A stretch of 20,422 nt of DNA from JAJFGI01 sp036397065 (GCA_036397065.1 DASWJP010000201.1:1-20422); one strand, 5' to 3'. Positions 1 through 8,603 are shown, counted from the stretch's first letter. The notes: generated by a model not told the origin, from the letters alone. Numbers and translations: made by a program.

Positions 1-1
1 G

Positions 2-694
2 CCGGGCGGCCCATCGGTGGCCGAACGCTATGCGCCCTATGCAGATGAGCTGGCCGCCCATCGCCTTGAGGAGATGGAGCCGATCGCCGACTATTGGGGC
101 GGCGACATGGACGCCGACTGGAAGAACGTCTGGGACAACTACCTGGAGGACTATCACTTCCCCGGCGGCCACCCGGGCCTTTCGGGCCTCATGTCGCCCA
201 GCTACGAGCGGCAGCCGAACGATGCCACCCGCACCGTACGCCTGAGCCACCCCATGCGCGCAAAGGCCAAGGGTGGTTGGGGCGCGCGCATGTATTCCAG
301 CATCCTGCCCGACTACGATCATTTGCCTCCGGCGCTGCGACGCCGCTGGAGCTACTTCTTCCTGTATCCGGCGGTCTCCTTCGAGATCTATCCGGACATG
401 ATCGACTTCTTCCACGTGGTCCCGATAGGGCCGGGGCGGGTGCGGCTGCGCTGGCGCGCCTACGGCCTGCCGAATCCGTCGCGGGCCATGCGCGCGGCCC
501 GCTGGCTGAACATGCGGGTCAATTATCAGGTGCATGACGAGGATCTGAATCTGATCGCGTCGGTACAGCGGGGCTTGGCCGGGTCTTCCTATTCGACCGG
601 CCTGCTCGGCGACAAGGAAGTGGCCGTCAAGGCCGTGCAAAGCTGGGTCCGCGCCGACGTGCCCGAGGCGGCGCAGGCGCACCCGATGGGCTAA
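2..694 (+). CDS. Rieske oxygenase alpha subunit, C-terminal catalytic part (5' end outside window)
   Basis: The reading frame is open from the left edge, so the Rieske [2Fe-2S] domain lies outside the window and about 230 C-terminal residues are visible. They form the SRPBCC/ring-hydroxylase catalytic domain. The mononuclear iron motif NYLEDYHFPGGHPGL is at about 137-181, with its two His ligands at codons 155-157 and 170-172. The third ligand is probably the Asp at 542-544, in a DEDLNLIASVQRGL segment that resembles EDLRLVESVQKGL of carnitine monooxygenase CntA. The bridging residue three before the first His is Glu (146-148), as in CntA, where most ring-hydroxylating dioxygenases have Asp. 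By family knowledge this points to a monooxygenase acting on a quaternary ammonium substrate such as carnitine or glycine betaine, rather than on an aromatic ring. It ends tail to tail with the acyl-CoA synthetase gene, sharing 4 bp. The exact substrate is not known. Confidence 0.85.
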   Translation, partial: PGGPSVAERYAPYADELAAHRLEEMEPIADYWGGDMDADWKNVWDNYLEDYHFPGGHPGLSGLMSPSYERQPNDATRTVRLSHPMRAKAKGGWGARMYSSILPDYDHLPPALRRRWSYFFLYPAVSFEIYPDMIDFFHVVPIGPGRVRLRWRAYGLPNPSRAMRAARWLNMRVNYQVHDEDLNLIASVQRGLAGSSYSTGLLGDKEVAVKAVQSWVRADVPEAAQAHPMG

Positions 695-2823
695 GACGGC
701 GTATTCCGGTTTTTCGGGCGATCACTTCGGTCGGAGTGCGGTGTTGACCGCTGCACCGCCAGCGCATCCACCGCGCGGCAGCCGCTGGGCAGTACCAGAA
801 CCGGATTGACGTCGAAGGCATCGAGCTGCGGCCCGAGGGTTGCCGCCAACACCGAAAACCGTGCCGCCGCCGCGGCGAAGGCGTCGATGTCGGCGGCGGG
901 AGCACCGCGCACGCCATCGAGCAGGCGGCGCAGCCGCAGGGTATCGATCAGGCGCCGGGCGTGGGCGGTATCGAACGGCGGCTTGGCGACGGCCACGTCC
1001 TTGAGGATCTCGGCATGGATGCCGCCGAAGCCGATCAGCACGATGGGGCCGAAATCCGCGTCGCGAGTCAGACCCAGGATCATTTCCACCGCCGGCCCCT
1101 CGATCATCTCGGCAATCGCCACGCGCGGGCCCAGGCGGCCGGCGATCTCACCATAGGCGCTGCGCACCGAGGCCGCGCCACGCAGCCTGAGGCGCACCCC
1201 ATCCACATCCGACTTGTGCGCCAAGCCCGGCGCGGCGCTCTTTAACGCCACCGGAAAGCCCAGGCTTTCGGCCGCCGCGACCGCTTCGTCGGCGCTGGTG
1301 GCGACGAGGCTGGCCGCCACCGGCACGCCGAAATCGGCCAGCAGGCGCAATCCCTCGATCTCGTCCAGGGGTGTCGGCTGGGTCAGGCGCGCTTTCCATG
1401 TGCTCACGATCTTCGTATCGGCGGCGGGCGGCTGCATCGCCGCCCGCGCCTGGAAATCTCGCCAGTCGAACAGCAACCGGCTGGCCAGGAGAAAGGCGGG
1501 CACGCCATCCAGAACCGGCACACCCGCGCGGGTCGATTCGACGGCCTTCGGGTCGCTGCCGCTGCCCTGGTGGTTGGAAACGAGGAAGGTTGGCTTGCCT
1601 GAGGCCTGATGCGCCGTGTGCGCCACGTTCAGATATTCCTGCACGATCTTCCCTTTGGCGGCACGGTCGAGCACCAGGGCGCCCATGGCGGTATCGGGAT
1701 CGGCCATCAGGGCGAGGAAGCTGTCGCGGAAATCCTGCGGAAAGTTTCGCCCTGTGCCCCAGCGGTCCAACGGATTCACCGGCGGCAGGCCGAAATCCAG
1801 CACTTCTTCTAGACGCGCCACGGTGGCCGGGGACAGCTTGGCGAAGCGGGTGCCGATATCGTCTCCCAAATCGACGATCAGTCCCCGTTCGCCACCGGAA
1901 TCATGGCTGGTGACCAGACCGCCGGGACCGATACCGATGGCGGCATTGAAGACCATCAGCGTCATGGCCAGCTCGTCGATGGAGGAAACACGGGACACCC
2001 CGTAGCGGTCGAACAGCGCCTGATAAGCCGCATCGTTACCGGCTAGGGCGCCGGAATGGCTGATCGCCAGGTGCGCGGCCTGCTCGGTGCGGCCCACCTT
2101 CAAGGCGACCACCGGCACGCCCTTGGCGTGTGCCTTGGCCAACGCCGCCTCGAACCCGGCGGGATCGCGGGCCGCTTCCATGAACAGGCCGATGACCCGG
2201 GTTTCCGGCTGGTCCAGGGCGAAATCCATGTAATCGGCGATGGTGGTGTTCAATTCCTGGCCGGAAGACACGGCCAACGAGTAGTCGATCCGCTCCTCCG
2301 AATCGACCAGGGCCGTGAACAGGGAACCCGAATGGGTGAGCAGCACCACGCCGCCGGACCGGTGCACCGGCCGCGTCTCGAATCCGCAGGTCCACAGACT
2401 ATCTGTGAAGTTGTAGAAGCCCATGCAATTGCCGCCGCACAGGATCACACCGGCTTCGTTCGCCCGCTGCCGGATGCGCTCCTTGATCGGCGGGTCGCGG
2501 TCGCCCTCAATGGCCAGAGTGGAGATGATGGTCGCCGCCTTGATGCCGTGCGCCACTGCCTGGTCGAAGGCCGCGTCCATGTGCTCGTCGGCCAGGGCGA
2601 AGATGGCGTGCTCCACGGTCACCGGCAGGTCCGCCAGGGAGGCATAGCACCGCACCCCCTCGATCTCGTCTTGCCGCGGGTTGATGGGATAGATATCGCC
2701 GGTATAGCCGCCCTTGCGCAGATGCGCGATCAGGGTATGGCCGACCGAATGGGGCCGGGCCCGGGCGCCGATGACGGCGATGGATTTCGGCCGCAGGAGA
2801 GGGTCGAGGCGGTGGACGCCCAT
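691..2823 (-). CDS. ADP-forming acyl-CoA synthetase (acetate--CoA ligase family, single-chain)
   Basis: This 710-residue protein has the full single-chain layout of NDP-forming acyl-CoA synthetases. A CoA-binding Rossmann domain (about 10-105, PKSIAVIGA near the start) is followed by succinyl-CoA-ligase-like flavodoxin domains (about 150-460) and a C-terminal ATP-grasp domain (about 480-700). The phosphorylatable His is H256 in ISHSGALAGNDAAY, and the ATP-grasp part carries GFPVALKSAAPGLAHKSD. The family converts acid, CoA and ATP to acyl-CoA, ADP and phosphate. It is the last gene of the leftward operon, starting 10 bp after the GcvT-like gene, with an AGGA element in that junction. In this setting it is a candidate for activating gamma-butyrobetaine or another betaine acid, because the window holds no AMP-forming CaiC-type ligase. 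That role is inferred; the family also uses acetate, pimelate and other acids. Confidence 0.9.
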   Translation of the reverse strand: MGVHRLDPLLRPKSIAVIGARARPHSVGHTLIAHLRKGGYTGDIYPINPRQDEIEGVRCYASLADLPVTVEHAIFALADEHMDAAFDQAVAHGIKAATIISTLAIEGDRDPPIKERIRQRANEAGVILCGGNCMGFYNFTDSLWTCGFETRPVHRSGGVVLLTHSGSLFTALVDSEERIDYSLAVSSGQELNTTIADYMDFALDQPETRVIGLFMEAARDPAGFEAALAKAHAKGVPVVALKVGRTEQAAHLAISHSGALAGNDAAYQALFDRYGVSRVSSIDELAMTLMVFNAAIGIGPGGLVTSHDSGGERGLIVDLGDDIGTRFAKLSPATVARLEEVLDFGLPPVNPLDRWGTGRNFPQDFRDSFLALMADPDTAMGALVLDRAAKGKIVQEYLNVAHTAHQASGKPTFLVSNHQGSGSDPKAVESTRAGVPVLDGVPAFLLASRLLFDWRDFQARAAMQPPAADTKIVSTWKARLTQPTPLDEIEGLRLLADFGVPVAASLVATSADEAVAAAESLGFPVALKSAAPGLAHKSDVDGVRLRLRGAASVRSAYGEIAGRLGPRVAIAEMIEGPAVEMILGLTRDADFGPIVLIGFGGIHAEILKDVAVAKPPFDTAHARRLIDTLRLRRLLDGVRGAPAADIDAFAAAAARFSVLAATLGPQLDAFDVNPVLVLPSGCRAVDALAVQRSTPHSDRSDRPKNRNTPS

Positions 2824-2833
2824 GGCCGCGATC

Positions 2834-4048
2834 CTAGAAATCCGCGGGCGGTGTGGCCCGCCGGCGCGGCGGGTTGAAGAACGGGCCTTTGGTGACGTGC
2901 GCGCGCATCATCAGCCGATGATAGACCAATTCGCGCTGGGCGTAGATCTCTACCCACAGATCGTCGGTCACCGTATCGCCATAGGGCCGGTGCAGGGTGG
3001 CCAGCGCCAGATTGCTCTTGGTGGTGGGTGACCAGGCGGAGGCGGTCACGTGGCCCACTTCCTTGTGCTTGTTTGAATAGACCAGGGCGTGATCGGCCGG
3101 AATGTTGCCGTCGATCTCCAGGCGCACCAGCACATAGCGGGACGTGCCATTCGCTTTCTCGGCGGCCAGGGCGCGGCGGCCGTTGAAATACGCCGCCTTA
3201 TCCAGATCGACCAGCCAGCCCAGACCGATCTCGTAGGGCGAGCGGCGGCGGTCCGGCTCGACGGCGTGTTCGGCGGCGATGAAATCGGAGTTGCAGGTGA
3301 TGAACCCCGCCTCCAGGCGGGCCACGTCGAGCGCGGCAAAGCCGATGGCGTGCAGGCCGTGCGGCTCACCGGCCGTGGTCAACAGATCCCACACGGCCAG
3401 GGCATCCGCCGCGGCGACGAACAGCTCGTAGCCCAGATCGCCACTGAACCCGGTGCGCGAGACGATCACCGGTTCGCGCCCGCCGTCAGTGGGAAAGGCG
3501 CGCAGGTCGAAGGGCTTCATGGTCTCGATGTTTTCAAACCCGGCGCGCTTCAAAATGGCGCAGCTGGTCGGCCCTTGCAGGGAGACGGCGGCGATTTCCT
3601 CTGTCTCCTCGCGCACCTCCACATCGAAACCGAAGGCGGATTCGAGCAGCCAGGGCAGGTGACGTTCCTGGCAGCACAGGCGGAAGTCGTTTTCGCCCAG
3701 GCGGAACAGGGTGCCGTCGTCCAGAACCATGCCCGCATCGTCGCACCAGGCCGTGTAGTGAACGCGCCCGGGCCGCAGCCTGGCCACGTCGCGCACGCAC
3801 AGGCGGTTGAGGTACGCTTCCGCGCCGCGGCCGGTGATGCGGTATTTGACCATCGGCGAGATGTCGAACAAGGAACTGGTATTGCGCAGGGCGAAGTATT
3901 CCATCTCCTCGTCGCGAATGACCGTCGCGGCGGCATAGCCGCCCCAGTTGTACCACTGGTGGGTGGTCATCAACGCGGCGATGCGCGGGTGGAACGGCGT
4001 GTGCAGCAGCGGCTGGCGGAAATGGGTCAAGGGCGCGGCGCGGCGCAT
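2834..4048 (-). CDS. GcvT-fold aminomethyltransferase/folate-dependent demethylase family protein
   Basis: This 404-residue protein has the glycine-cleavage T-protein fold. FDISPMVKYRITG (about 61-73) matches the FDVSHM region of GcvT. The Asp pair in GMVLDDGTLFRL (D110, D111) matches the DD around the catalytic Asp of GcvT, and VSLQGPTSCAIL corresponds to the AVQGP segment. A C-terminal GcvT_C-like barrel ends with GHVTASAWSPTTKSNLALATL. Such proteins move a one-carbon unit from a substrate to tetrahydrofolate; DmdA and dimethylglycine dehydrogenase C-termini are relatives. It starts 3 bp after the upstream FAD oxidoreductase stop, with GGAGGG as ribosome binding site inside that gene, so the two are probably co-translated. 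The first about 26 residues are unconserved, and an internal Met27 is an alternative start. A partnership with the FAD enzymes in demethylation is inferred, and the substrate is unknown. Confidence 0.85.
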   Translation of the reverse strand: MRRAAPLTHFRQPLLHTPFHPRIAALMTTHQWYNWGGYAAATVIRDEEMEYFALRNTSSLFDISPMVKYRITGRGAEAYLNRLCVRDVARLRPGRVHYTAWCDDAGMVLDDGTLFRLGENDFRLCCQERHLPWLLESAFGFDVEVREETEEIAAVSLQGPTSCAILKRAGFENIETMKPFDLRAFPTDGGREPVIVSRTGFSGDLGYELFVAAADALAVWDLLTTAGEPHGLHAIGFAALDVARLEAGFITCNSDFIAAEHAVEPDRRRSPYEIGLGWLVDLDKAAYFNGRRALAAEKANGTSRYVLVRLEIDGNIPADHALVYSNKHKEVGHVTASAWSPTTKSNLALATLHRPYGDTVTDDLWVEIYAQRELVYHRLMMRAHVTKGPFFNPPRRRATPPADF

Positions 4049-4051
4049 GGC

Positions 4052-5623
4052 TCAGGCCCTCCGCGCCAGAATGTGGTGGGCGGCATTCCTGCCCGCGGCG
4101 CCCATGACGCCGCCGCCCGGATGGCTGCCGGCGCCGCACAGGTACAGACCGGGCACCGGTGTCTCATACTGCGCCGCACCGGGGACCGGGCGCAGCATCA
4201 GCATTTGATCCACCGCCAGCTCGCCGTGATGCCAATGGCCACCCGGCATGCGGTAGGTTTGCTCCAGATCCGCCGGGGTCAGCAGTTCGCTGGCCACGAT
4301 GCGCTCGCCGATTCCGGGGGCATAGGCGTTCAAGGTGGTCAGCACGGTCTTCAGGAAATCCGCCTTGCCCGCCGACCAGCCGGCTTTCAAGCGGTAGGGT
4401 GCGTACTGGACGATGGCGGACAGCACATGACGACCGGCGGGCGCGAAGCTGGGATCGGAGGCCGACGGCACGATGATCTCCATTGCCGGAGCGCCGGAAT
4501 AGTCGCCATATTTGGCTGGGTTGAAGGCTTTTTCAACGTAGGCGACGTTCGGCGCGATCACCAGGCGTCCGGCCAACTCCGCCGCGGCGACGCCGCGGAA
4601 CGGCGGCAGGCCGTCGAGGGCCAGATGCAGCTTGGCGGCATTGCCGCGCATGCGGATGTTCTTTATGCGGCGGACAATGCCGGTATCCAGATTGGTTGGG
4701 CCCACCAGGTCGAAAAACGTGGTTCGCGGGTTGATGCCGGAGACGATCAGGGGGGCTCGCAACTCATCGCCGCCGTTCAGGGTCACGCCGACCGCCCGGC
4801 CGGACTCCATCACGATGCGGGAGACGGCCGCGCCGGTGCGGATGGTCACACCCGCCGCCTCGGCGGCACGCTGCAACGCGGCGGTCACCGCGCCCATGCC
4901 GCCCTTCGGCAAGGCGAGTGCCGCCTGCGTTCCTGCCGCCTCGCCGGCCAGGCGATAGAGCAGGGTGAGCAGGGAGCCGGGCGAGCGCGGCCCCAGATGA
5001 GTCCCCAGCACCGCATCGAAGGCAACGACACCCTGTAGACGGGGATCGCTGATTTCCTCCTCCAGCGCATCGGCAATGTTCATCAAGGCCATGCGCATGA
5101 ATTGGCGCATGTCCGCGCGGCCCAGCCGGCGCACGCGCCAGCCCAGCGTGGCCAGCGTCGTCAGATCGGTCCGGTTTCCGCCGCGCAGCCGCGGCGGCGT
5201 GCGCGCCAGAAGTGGCTGCAGCGTCTTCGCAAAACGCAACAACCGCTGGCGCAGGGCCGTCCACGCCGCCGCGTCTGTGTGTTCAATGTTGCCGTCGATG
5301 CGGTCGCCAAAGGCACCGCGCATGATCAGATGATTGCCATCGGTTGAGAGGGCAGTGGTCGGAATGCCGGTGGCCGCATATTCAAGGCCGTGGCGCGTCA
5401 AGGACAGATCGCGGACCACGGACGGGTGCAGCTGATTGAGAATGTGAGCCACGGGCGACACCCGGTACCCGGGGGCGAATTCAACGGTCCGCGCCGCGCC
5501 GCCCAAGGCATCCGCCGACTCGATCAGGGTGACCTTTCGTCCGCCGCGGGCCAGATAGGCGGCGCAGACCACCCCGTTGTGGCCGCCGCCGATGACGATG
5601 GCATCAGAGGACCGGGTAGGCAT
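4052..5623 (-). CDS. NAD(P)/FAD-dependent oxidoreductase, PYROXD2/phytoene-desaturase-like (copy 2)
   Basis: This 523-residue flavoprotein opens with a dinucleotide-binding beta-alpha-beta motif (IVIGGGHNGVVCAAYLA, about 9-25) followed by a LIE acidic strand end. It closes with the FAD-contacting C-terminal motif GLYLCGAGSHPGGGVMGAAGRNAA. Length and motifs fit the CrtI/PYROXD2 branch of the amine oxidase-like superfamily. It is clearly a paralogue of the adjacent 539-residue gene: both share GHNG near the N-terminus, PGYAQY/PGAAQY-type segments and the C-terminal HPGGGVMGA motif. The start codon lies 20 bp inside the upstream paralogue, so the pair is likely translationally coupled. Nothing suggests carotenoid synthesis nearby. 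The context, GcvT-fold protein next and betaine genes across the promoter, favours oxidation of a C-N or similar bond in a methylated amine, which is inference only. Confidence 0.85.
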   Translation of the reverse strand: MPTRSSDAIVIGGGHNGVVCAAYLARGGRKVTLIESADALGGAARTVEFAPGYRVSPVAHILNQLHPSVVRDLSLTRHGLEYAATGIPTTALSTDGNHLIMRGAFGDRIDGNIEHTDAAAWTALRQRLLRFAKTLQPLLARTPPRLRGGNRTDLTTLATLGWRVRRLGRADMRQFMRMALMNIADALEEEISDPRLQGVVAFDAVLGTHLGPRSPGSLLTLLYRLAGEAAGTQAALALPKGGMGAVTAALQRAAEAAGVTIRTGAAVSRIVMESGRAVGVTLNGGDELRAPLIVSGINPRTTFFDLVGPTNLDTGIVRRIKNIRMRGNAAKLHLALDGLPPFRGVAAAELAGRLVIAPNVAYVEKAFNPAKYGDYSGAPAMEIIVPSASDPSFAPAGRHVLSAIVQYAPYRLKAGWSAGKADFLKTVLTTLNAYAPGIGERIVASELLTPADLEQTYRMPGGHWHHGELAVDQMLMLRPVPGAAQYETPVPGLYLCGAGSHPGGGVMGAAGRNAAHHILARRA

Positions 5624-7223
5624 CGCTCATTCCCTGGGCCGGCCGCTTCAGATCGCGCAAGACTTCGGCGGCCGCGTTGCGCCCCGGGGCCCCCATGACG
5701 CCGCCGCCTGGATGGGTGGACGAACCGCACATGTACAGCCCGGGCACCGGCGCCCGGTACTGGGCGTAGCCGGGGACCGGACGATTGAACAGCAGCTGAT
5801 CGAAGGTCAGCTCGCCCTGGAAGATGTTGCCCTCGGTCAGGCCGACTTCGGCCTCCAGCTCACGCGGGGTGCGCACTTCCATGTGCAGGATCCGGTCCTT
5901 GAAGCCGGGCGAATAGTCGGCGATCTGGTTGATCACCGCGGCGCCGAAGGCATCGCGGTCGGCATCGGTCCACTCGGCGCCTTCGATCTTGGGCGAGCAG
6001 TATTGGACGAAGCAGCTCATGAAATGCTGGCCCGGCGGCGCCATGGTCGGGTCGATCGTGGTCGGGATCATCATGTCCAGGAACGGATCGGCCGACCAGC
6101 GCCCGGCCTTCCAGTCGTCGTAGGCCCGCTCCATCCGCTCGATCGTATCGGTGAAATGCATGTCGCCGCGGATGCACGAGCTGCCTTCCGGCAAGGCGGG
6201 GAAGCGCGGCAGGCTGTCGAGGGCGATGTTGACCTTGCCCGACGAGCCGCGGATCTTGAAGTTCTCAACGCCTTTGAGGAAATCGCCGGGCAATTCGTCG
6301 CGCTCGACCAGGGTCAGGAAGGTGCGCTTCACATCCAGATTGGAGATCACCTGGCGGGCGCGCACTTCCTCGCCGTTGGCCAGGACCACGCCCTGGGTCC
6401 GGCCGCCTTTGATGAGCACTTGAGTCACCTCGGCATCGGTGCGGATCTCGCCGCCGGTGGCCTGCAGGCTTTTCGCCATGGATTGGGTGACCGCGCCCAT
6501 GCCGCCGCGGGCATAACCCCAGGCGCCAATGGCCCCGTCCACGTCGCCCATGTAGTGGTGCAGCAGCACATAGGCGGAGCCGGGCGAGCAGGGGCCAAGC
6601 GCCGTGCCGATGATGCCGGAAATGGCCAGCGTTGCCTTGATCACATCGCATTCGAAATATTCGTCGAGAAACTCGGCGATCGACATGGTCCAGAAGCGGA
6701 TAGTGTCGTACATCTCCGCTTCACCCAAATCGTAGAACTTCTTGGTCAGATACAGCAGCTCCTGCACATCGCGGGCCTTGAACGAGGTGGGATCGGGCGG
6801 CGTGCGCAACAGCAATGGCCGGATAAACCGGCATTGCCGGATGACGTCGGTGGAATAACGGTCATAGGACTCGGCATCGCGCCGGGAATGGCGTGCCAGC
6901 TCCCGCCGGTGCGCGTCATGGTGCCGGTAGGACGCCAGATAGTCGCCGTCGCGGGTAAAGACCGCGCCGCCCTCGTACGGGATGATCTGCAGACCGTGCC
7001 GCGACAGTTCGAGATCGCGCATGATCTCCGGGCGCAACAGGCTGCAGACATAGGAGCAGTTGGAATAGAGAACGTTCGGATGCAGGGCGCGGCTGACCGC
7101 CGCGCCCCCCACCCAGGGGTTCTTTTCCAGAACCATTACGTCGAGACCGGACTTGGCCAGATAGCAAGCGGCTACCAGGCCGTTGTGGCCGGCGCCGACG
7201 ACAATGGCGTCGTAGGTTTTCAT
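5604..7223 (-). CDS. NAD(P)/FAD-dependent oxidoreductase, PYROXD2/phytoene-desaturase-like (copy 1)
   Basis: This 539-residue flavoprotein has an N-terminal FAD motif (YDAIVVGAGHNGLVAACYLA, about 4-23), a VLEKNPWVGGAAVSR ribose/pyrophosphate region, and a C-terminal LYMCGSSTHPGGGVMGAPGRNAA motif. It belongs to the CrtI/PYROXD2-like group; no signal peptide or transmembrane segment is visible, so it is probably cytoplasmic. It follows the aminotransferase-like gene after 36 bp and overlaps the second FAD gene by 20 bp. The ribosome binding site ahead of its ATG is weak. The two FAD proteins differ in many central residues, so they may be two subunits or two enzymes of different specificity rather than a recent duplicate. 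The reaction is unknown; oxidative N-demethylation or amine oxidation is an inference from the operon. Confidence 0.85.
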   Translation of the reverse strand: MKTYDAIVVGAGHNGLVAACYLAKSGLDVMVLEKNPWVGGAAVSRALHPNVLYSNCSYVCSLLRPEIMRDLELSRHGLQIIPYEGGAVFTRDGDYLASYRHHDAHRRELARHSRRDAESYDRYSTDVIRQCRFIRPLLLRTPPDPTSFKARDVQELLYLTKKFYDLGEAEMYDTIRFWTMSIAEFLDEYFECDVIKATLAISGIIGTALGPCSPGSAYVLLHHYMGDVDGAIGAWGYARGGMGAVTQSMAKSLQATGGEIRTDAEVTQVLIKGGRTQGVVLANGEEVRARQVISNLDVKRTFLTLVERDELPGDFLKGVENFKIRGSSGKVNIALDSLPRFPALPEGSSCIRGDMHFTDTIERMERAYDDWKAGRWSADPFLDMMIPTTIDPTMAPPGQHFMSCFVQYCSPKIEGAEWTDADRDAFGAAVINQIADYSPGFKDRILHMEVRTPRELEAEVGLTEGNIFQGELTFDQLLFNRPVPGYAQYRAPVPGLYMCGSSTHPGGGVMGAPGRNAAAEVLRDLKRPAQGMSDAYPVL

Positions 7224-7259
7224 TAGCGACCGGCCTGTTTGCTCGGATCGGCGGCCAGA

Positions 7260-8603
7260 TTACCTGGCTGCCACACGTTCGTCACGATGCCCGAGATCAT
7301 CCAGGGTCAGATCGATCGCCCGTTCGAACGACTTCAGGGTATCCGTCAGGCAGCGCTCGTCGTGCGCCTCACAGATGAACCAAGGCTCGCGTGAATCCGG
7401 CTCGCACAGAACGCCGCCGTCGTGCAGATGCTGGGCCATGGCGTCGTAGAACCGGTAATCGGAACGCTTCCAATCGCGGTAGTTGGCCGGTGCCTTCTCG
7501 GAGAAGAACAGGCCGCCCATGGACGGATGTCCGGCGAAGGAATGGACGATGCCGCGGGCGTTGAGAATCTCGTGCATGCCCGCCTGCATGCGCCGACCGT
7601 AGTTGGCAATGGTTTCCAGCGCCGGGGTTTCGTCGAGAATCTCCAGCGTCTTCTCGGCGGCGGCCAGGGCCACCGAATGGGCCGTATAGGTGCCGCCGTG
7701 GGCAACGCCGGCGCCGAATTTGCGCATAATCACCTCGCGCCCGGCGATCACGGAAATGGGATAGCCGTTGGCCACCGCCTTGGCGAAGGTGCAGATGTCG
7801 GATTCGATTCCCATCAGCTCCTGCACGCCGCCCTTGGCAACGCGGAAACCGGTTTTCACCTCGTCGACGATCAACAGCACACCATAGCGGTTGCACAACT
7901 CGCGCACCGCCTTCACGTACTCGATATCGGCAGTGATACCGCAGCAATTGCCCATGATCGGCTCGATCAGCATGGCGGCGATCTCATCCGCCTTTTTGCG
8001 GAACAGATCCTCCAGCCGGTTGGCGTCGTTCATCTGCGTCATATAGAGCAGCTGTTTCGTCAGTTCCGGCACGCCGGCGGAGTAGGGCACCACCGGCGGC
8101 TCCGCATCGGTCTTGGACGGATCCCATTTGTCTAGGGCCGCCATCCACAAGGCGGCATCGAACAACCCATGATAACTGCCTTCGACGATCACATAGGAAT
8201 CCTTGCCGGTGTAGGCACGGGCAAGGCGCAGGGCGGCCATGACTGCTTCGGTGCCAGAATTGGAATAACGCACCAGATCGACCGAGGGCACCATCTTGGC
8301 GATACGCTCGGCAACCGTGAACTCGCGCTCGGTGGACAGGGCGAAAACGCCGCCGACGTCCATGCCGGCGCGCGCCGCCGCATCGACCCGTGGATCGGCA
8401 TACCCGAGAATGGCCGGGCCATAGCCCAGTCGATAGTCGATATACTCGTTGTCATCCAGGTCCCAGATGCGGGCGCCACGGCCCCGCGCCACGTATATGG
8501 TCTTTTCTTCGCCCCAATAGCGGAAATTCGAGGCGACTCCCAACGGCAGGCGCGACACCGCCTTGCGGAAGTGCGCGTTGCTTTTCGTCAAATTCCTTCG
8601 CAT
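7260..8603 (-). CDS. Class III PLP-dependent aminotransferase (glutamate-1-semialdehyde aminomutase-like)
   Basis: This 447-residue protein is a fold-type I PLP enzyme of class III. SNSGTEAVMAALRLARAYTG (about 114-133) binds cofactor phosphate, D247 in LLIVDEVKTGFR contacts the pyridine nitrogen, and K275 in FAKAVANGYPISVIAG is the Schiff-base lysine. GSYHGLFDAALW and the overall layout resemble glutamate-1-semialdehyde 2,1-aminomutases and their catabolic relatives, usually annotated as aspartate aminotransferase family. It is unlikely to be HemL because it heads a catabolic operon. AGGTGAGG lies four to five bases upstream of its ATG, which supports this start. It is the first gene leftward from the tandem TGAACG-NN-CGTTCA operators, so it is probably under the BetI-like regulator. 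The substrate is unknown; an amino acid precursor of gamma-butyrobetaine, such as trimethyllysine, is a speculative option. Confidence 0.87.
   Translation of the reverse strand: MRRNLTKSNAHFRKAVSRLPLGVASNFRYWGEEKTIYVARGRGARIWDLDDNEYIDYRLGYGPAILGYADPRVDAAARAGMDVGGVFALSTEREFTVAERIAKMVPSVDLVRYSNSGTEAVMAALRLARAYTGKDSYVIVEGSYHGLFDAALWMAALDKWDPSKTDAEPPVVPYSAGVPELTKQLLYMTQMNDANRLEDLFRKKADEIAAMLIEPIMGNCCGITADIEYVKAVRELCNRYGVLLIVDEVKTGFRVAKGGVQELMGIESDICTFAKAVANGYPISVIAGREVIMRKFGAGVAHGGTYTAHSVALAAAEKTLEILDETPALETIANYGRRMQAGMHEILNARGIVHSFAGHPSMGGLFFSEKAPANYRDWKRSDYRFYDAMAQHLHDGGVLCEPDSREPWFICEAHDERCLTDTLKSFERAIDLTLDDLGHRDERVAAR

Noticed and set aside
3089..5038. Long open frame on the plus strand (about 649 codons) opposite the GcvT-like and FAD genes
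   Set aside because: Its translation has no recognisable motifs, while the minus strand has conserved catalytic motifs throughout.
4052..7223. Carotenoid biosynthesis role for the two CrtI-like flavoproteins
   Set aside because: No crtB, crtE or other isoprenoid gene is nearby, and the sequences resemble the PYROXD2-type group found in catabolic settings.
5577..7226. Long open frame on the plus strand (about 549 codons) opposite the first FAD oxidoreductase
   Set aside because: It mirrors the flavoprotein gene almost end to end and shows no domain of its own.
7260..8603. HemL (glutamate-1-semialdehyde aminomutase for tetrapyrrole synthesis)
   Set aside because: The fold and lysine motif are shared by the whole class III family; operon context and several substitutions favour a catabolic relative, and alphaproteobacteria generally make 5-aminolevulinate with HemA instead.
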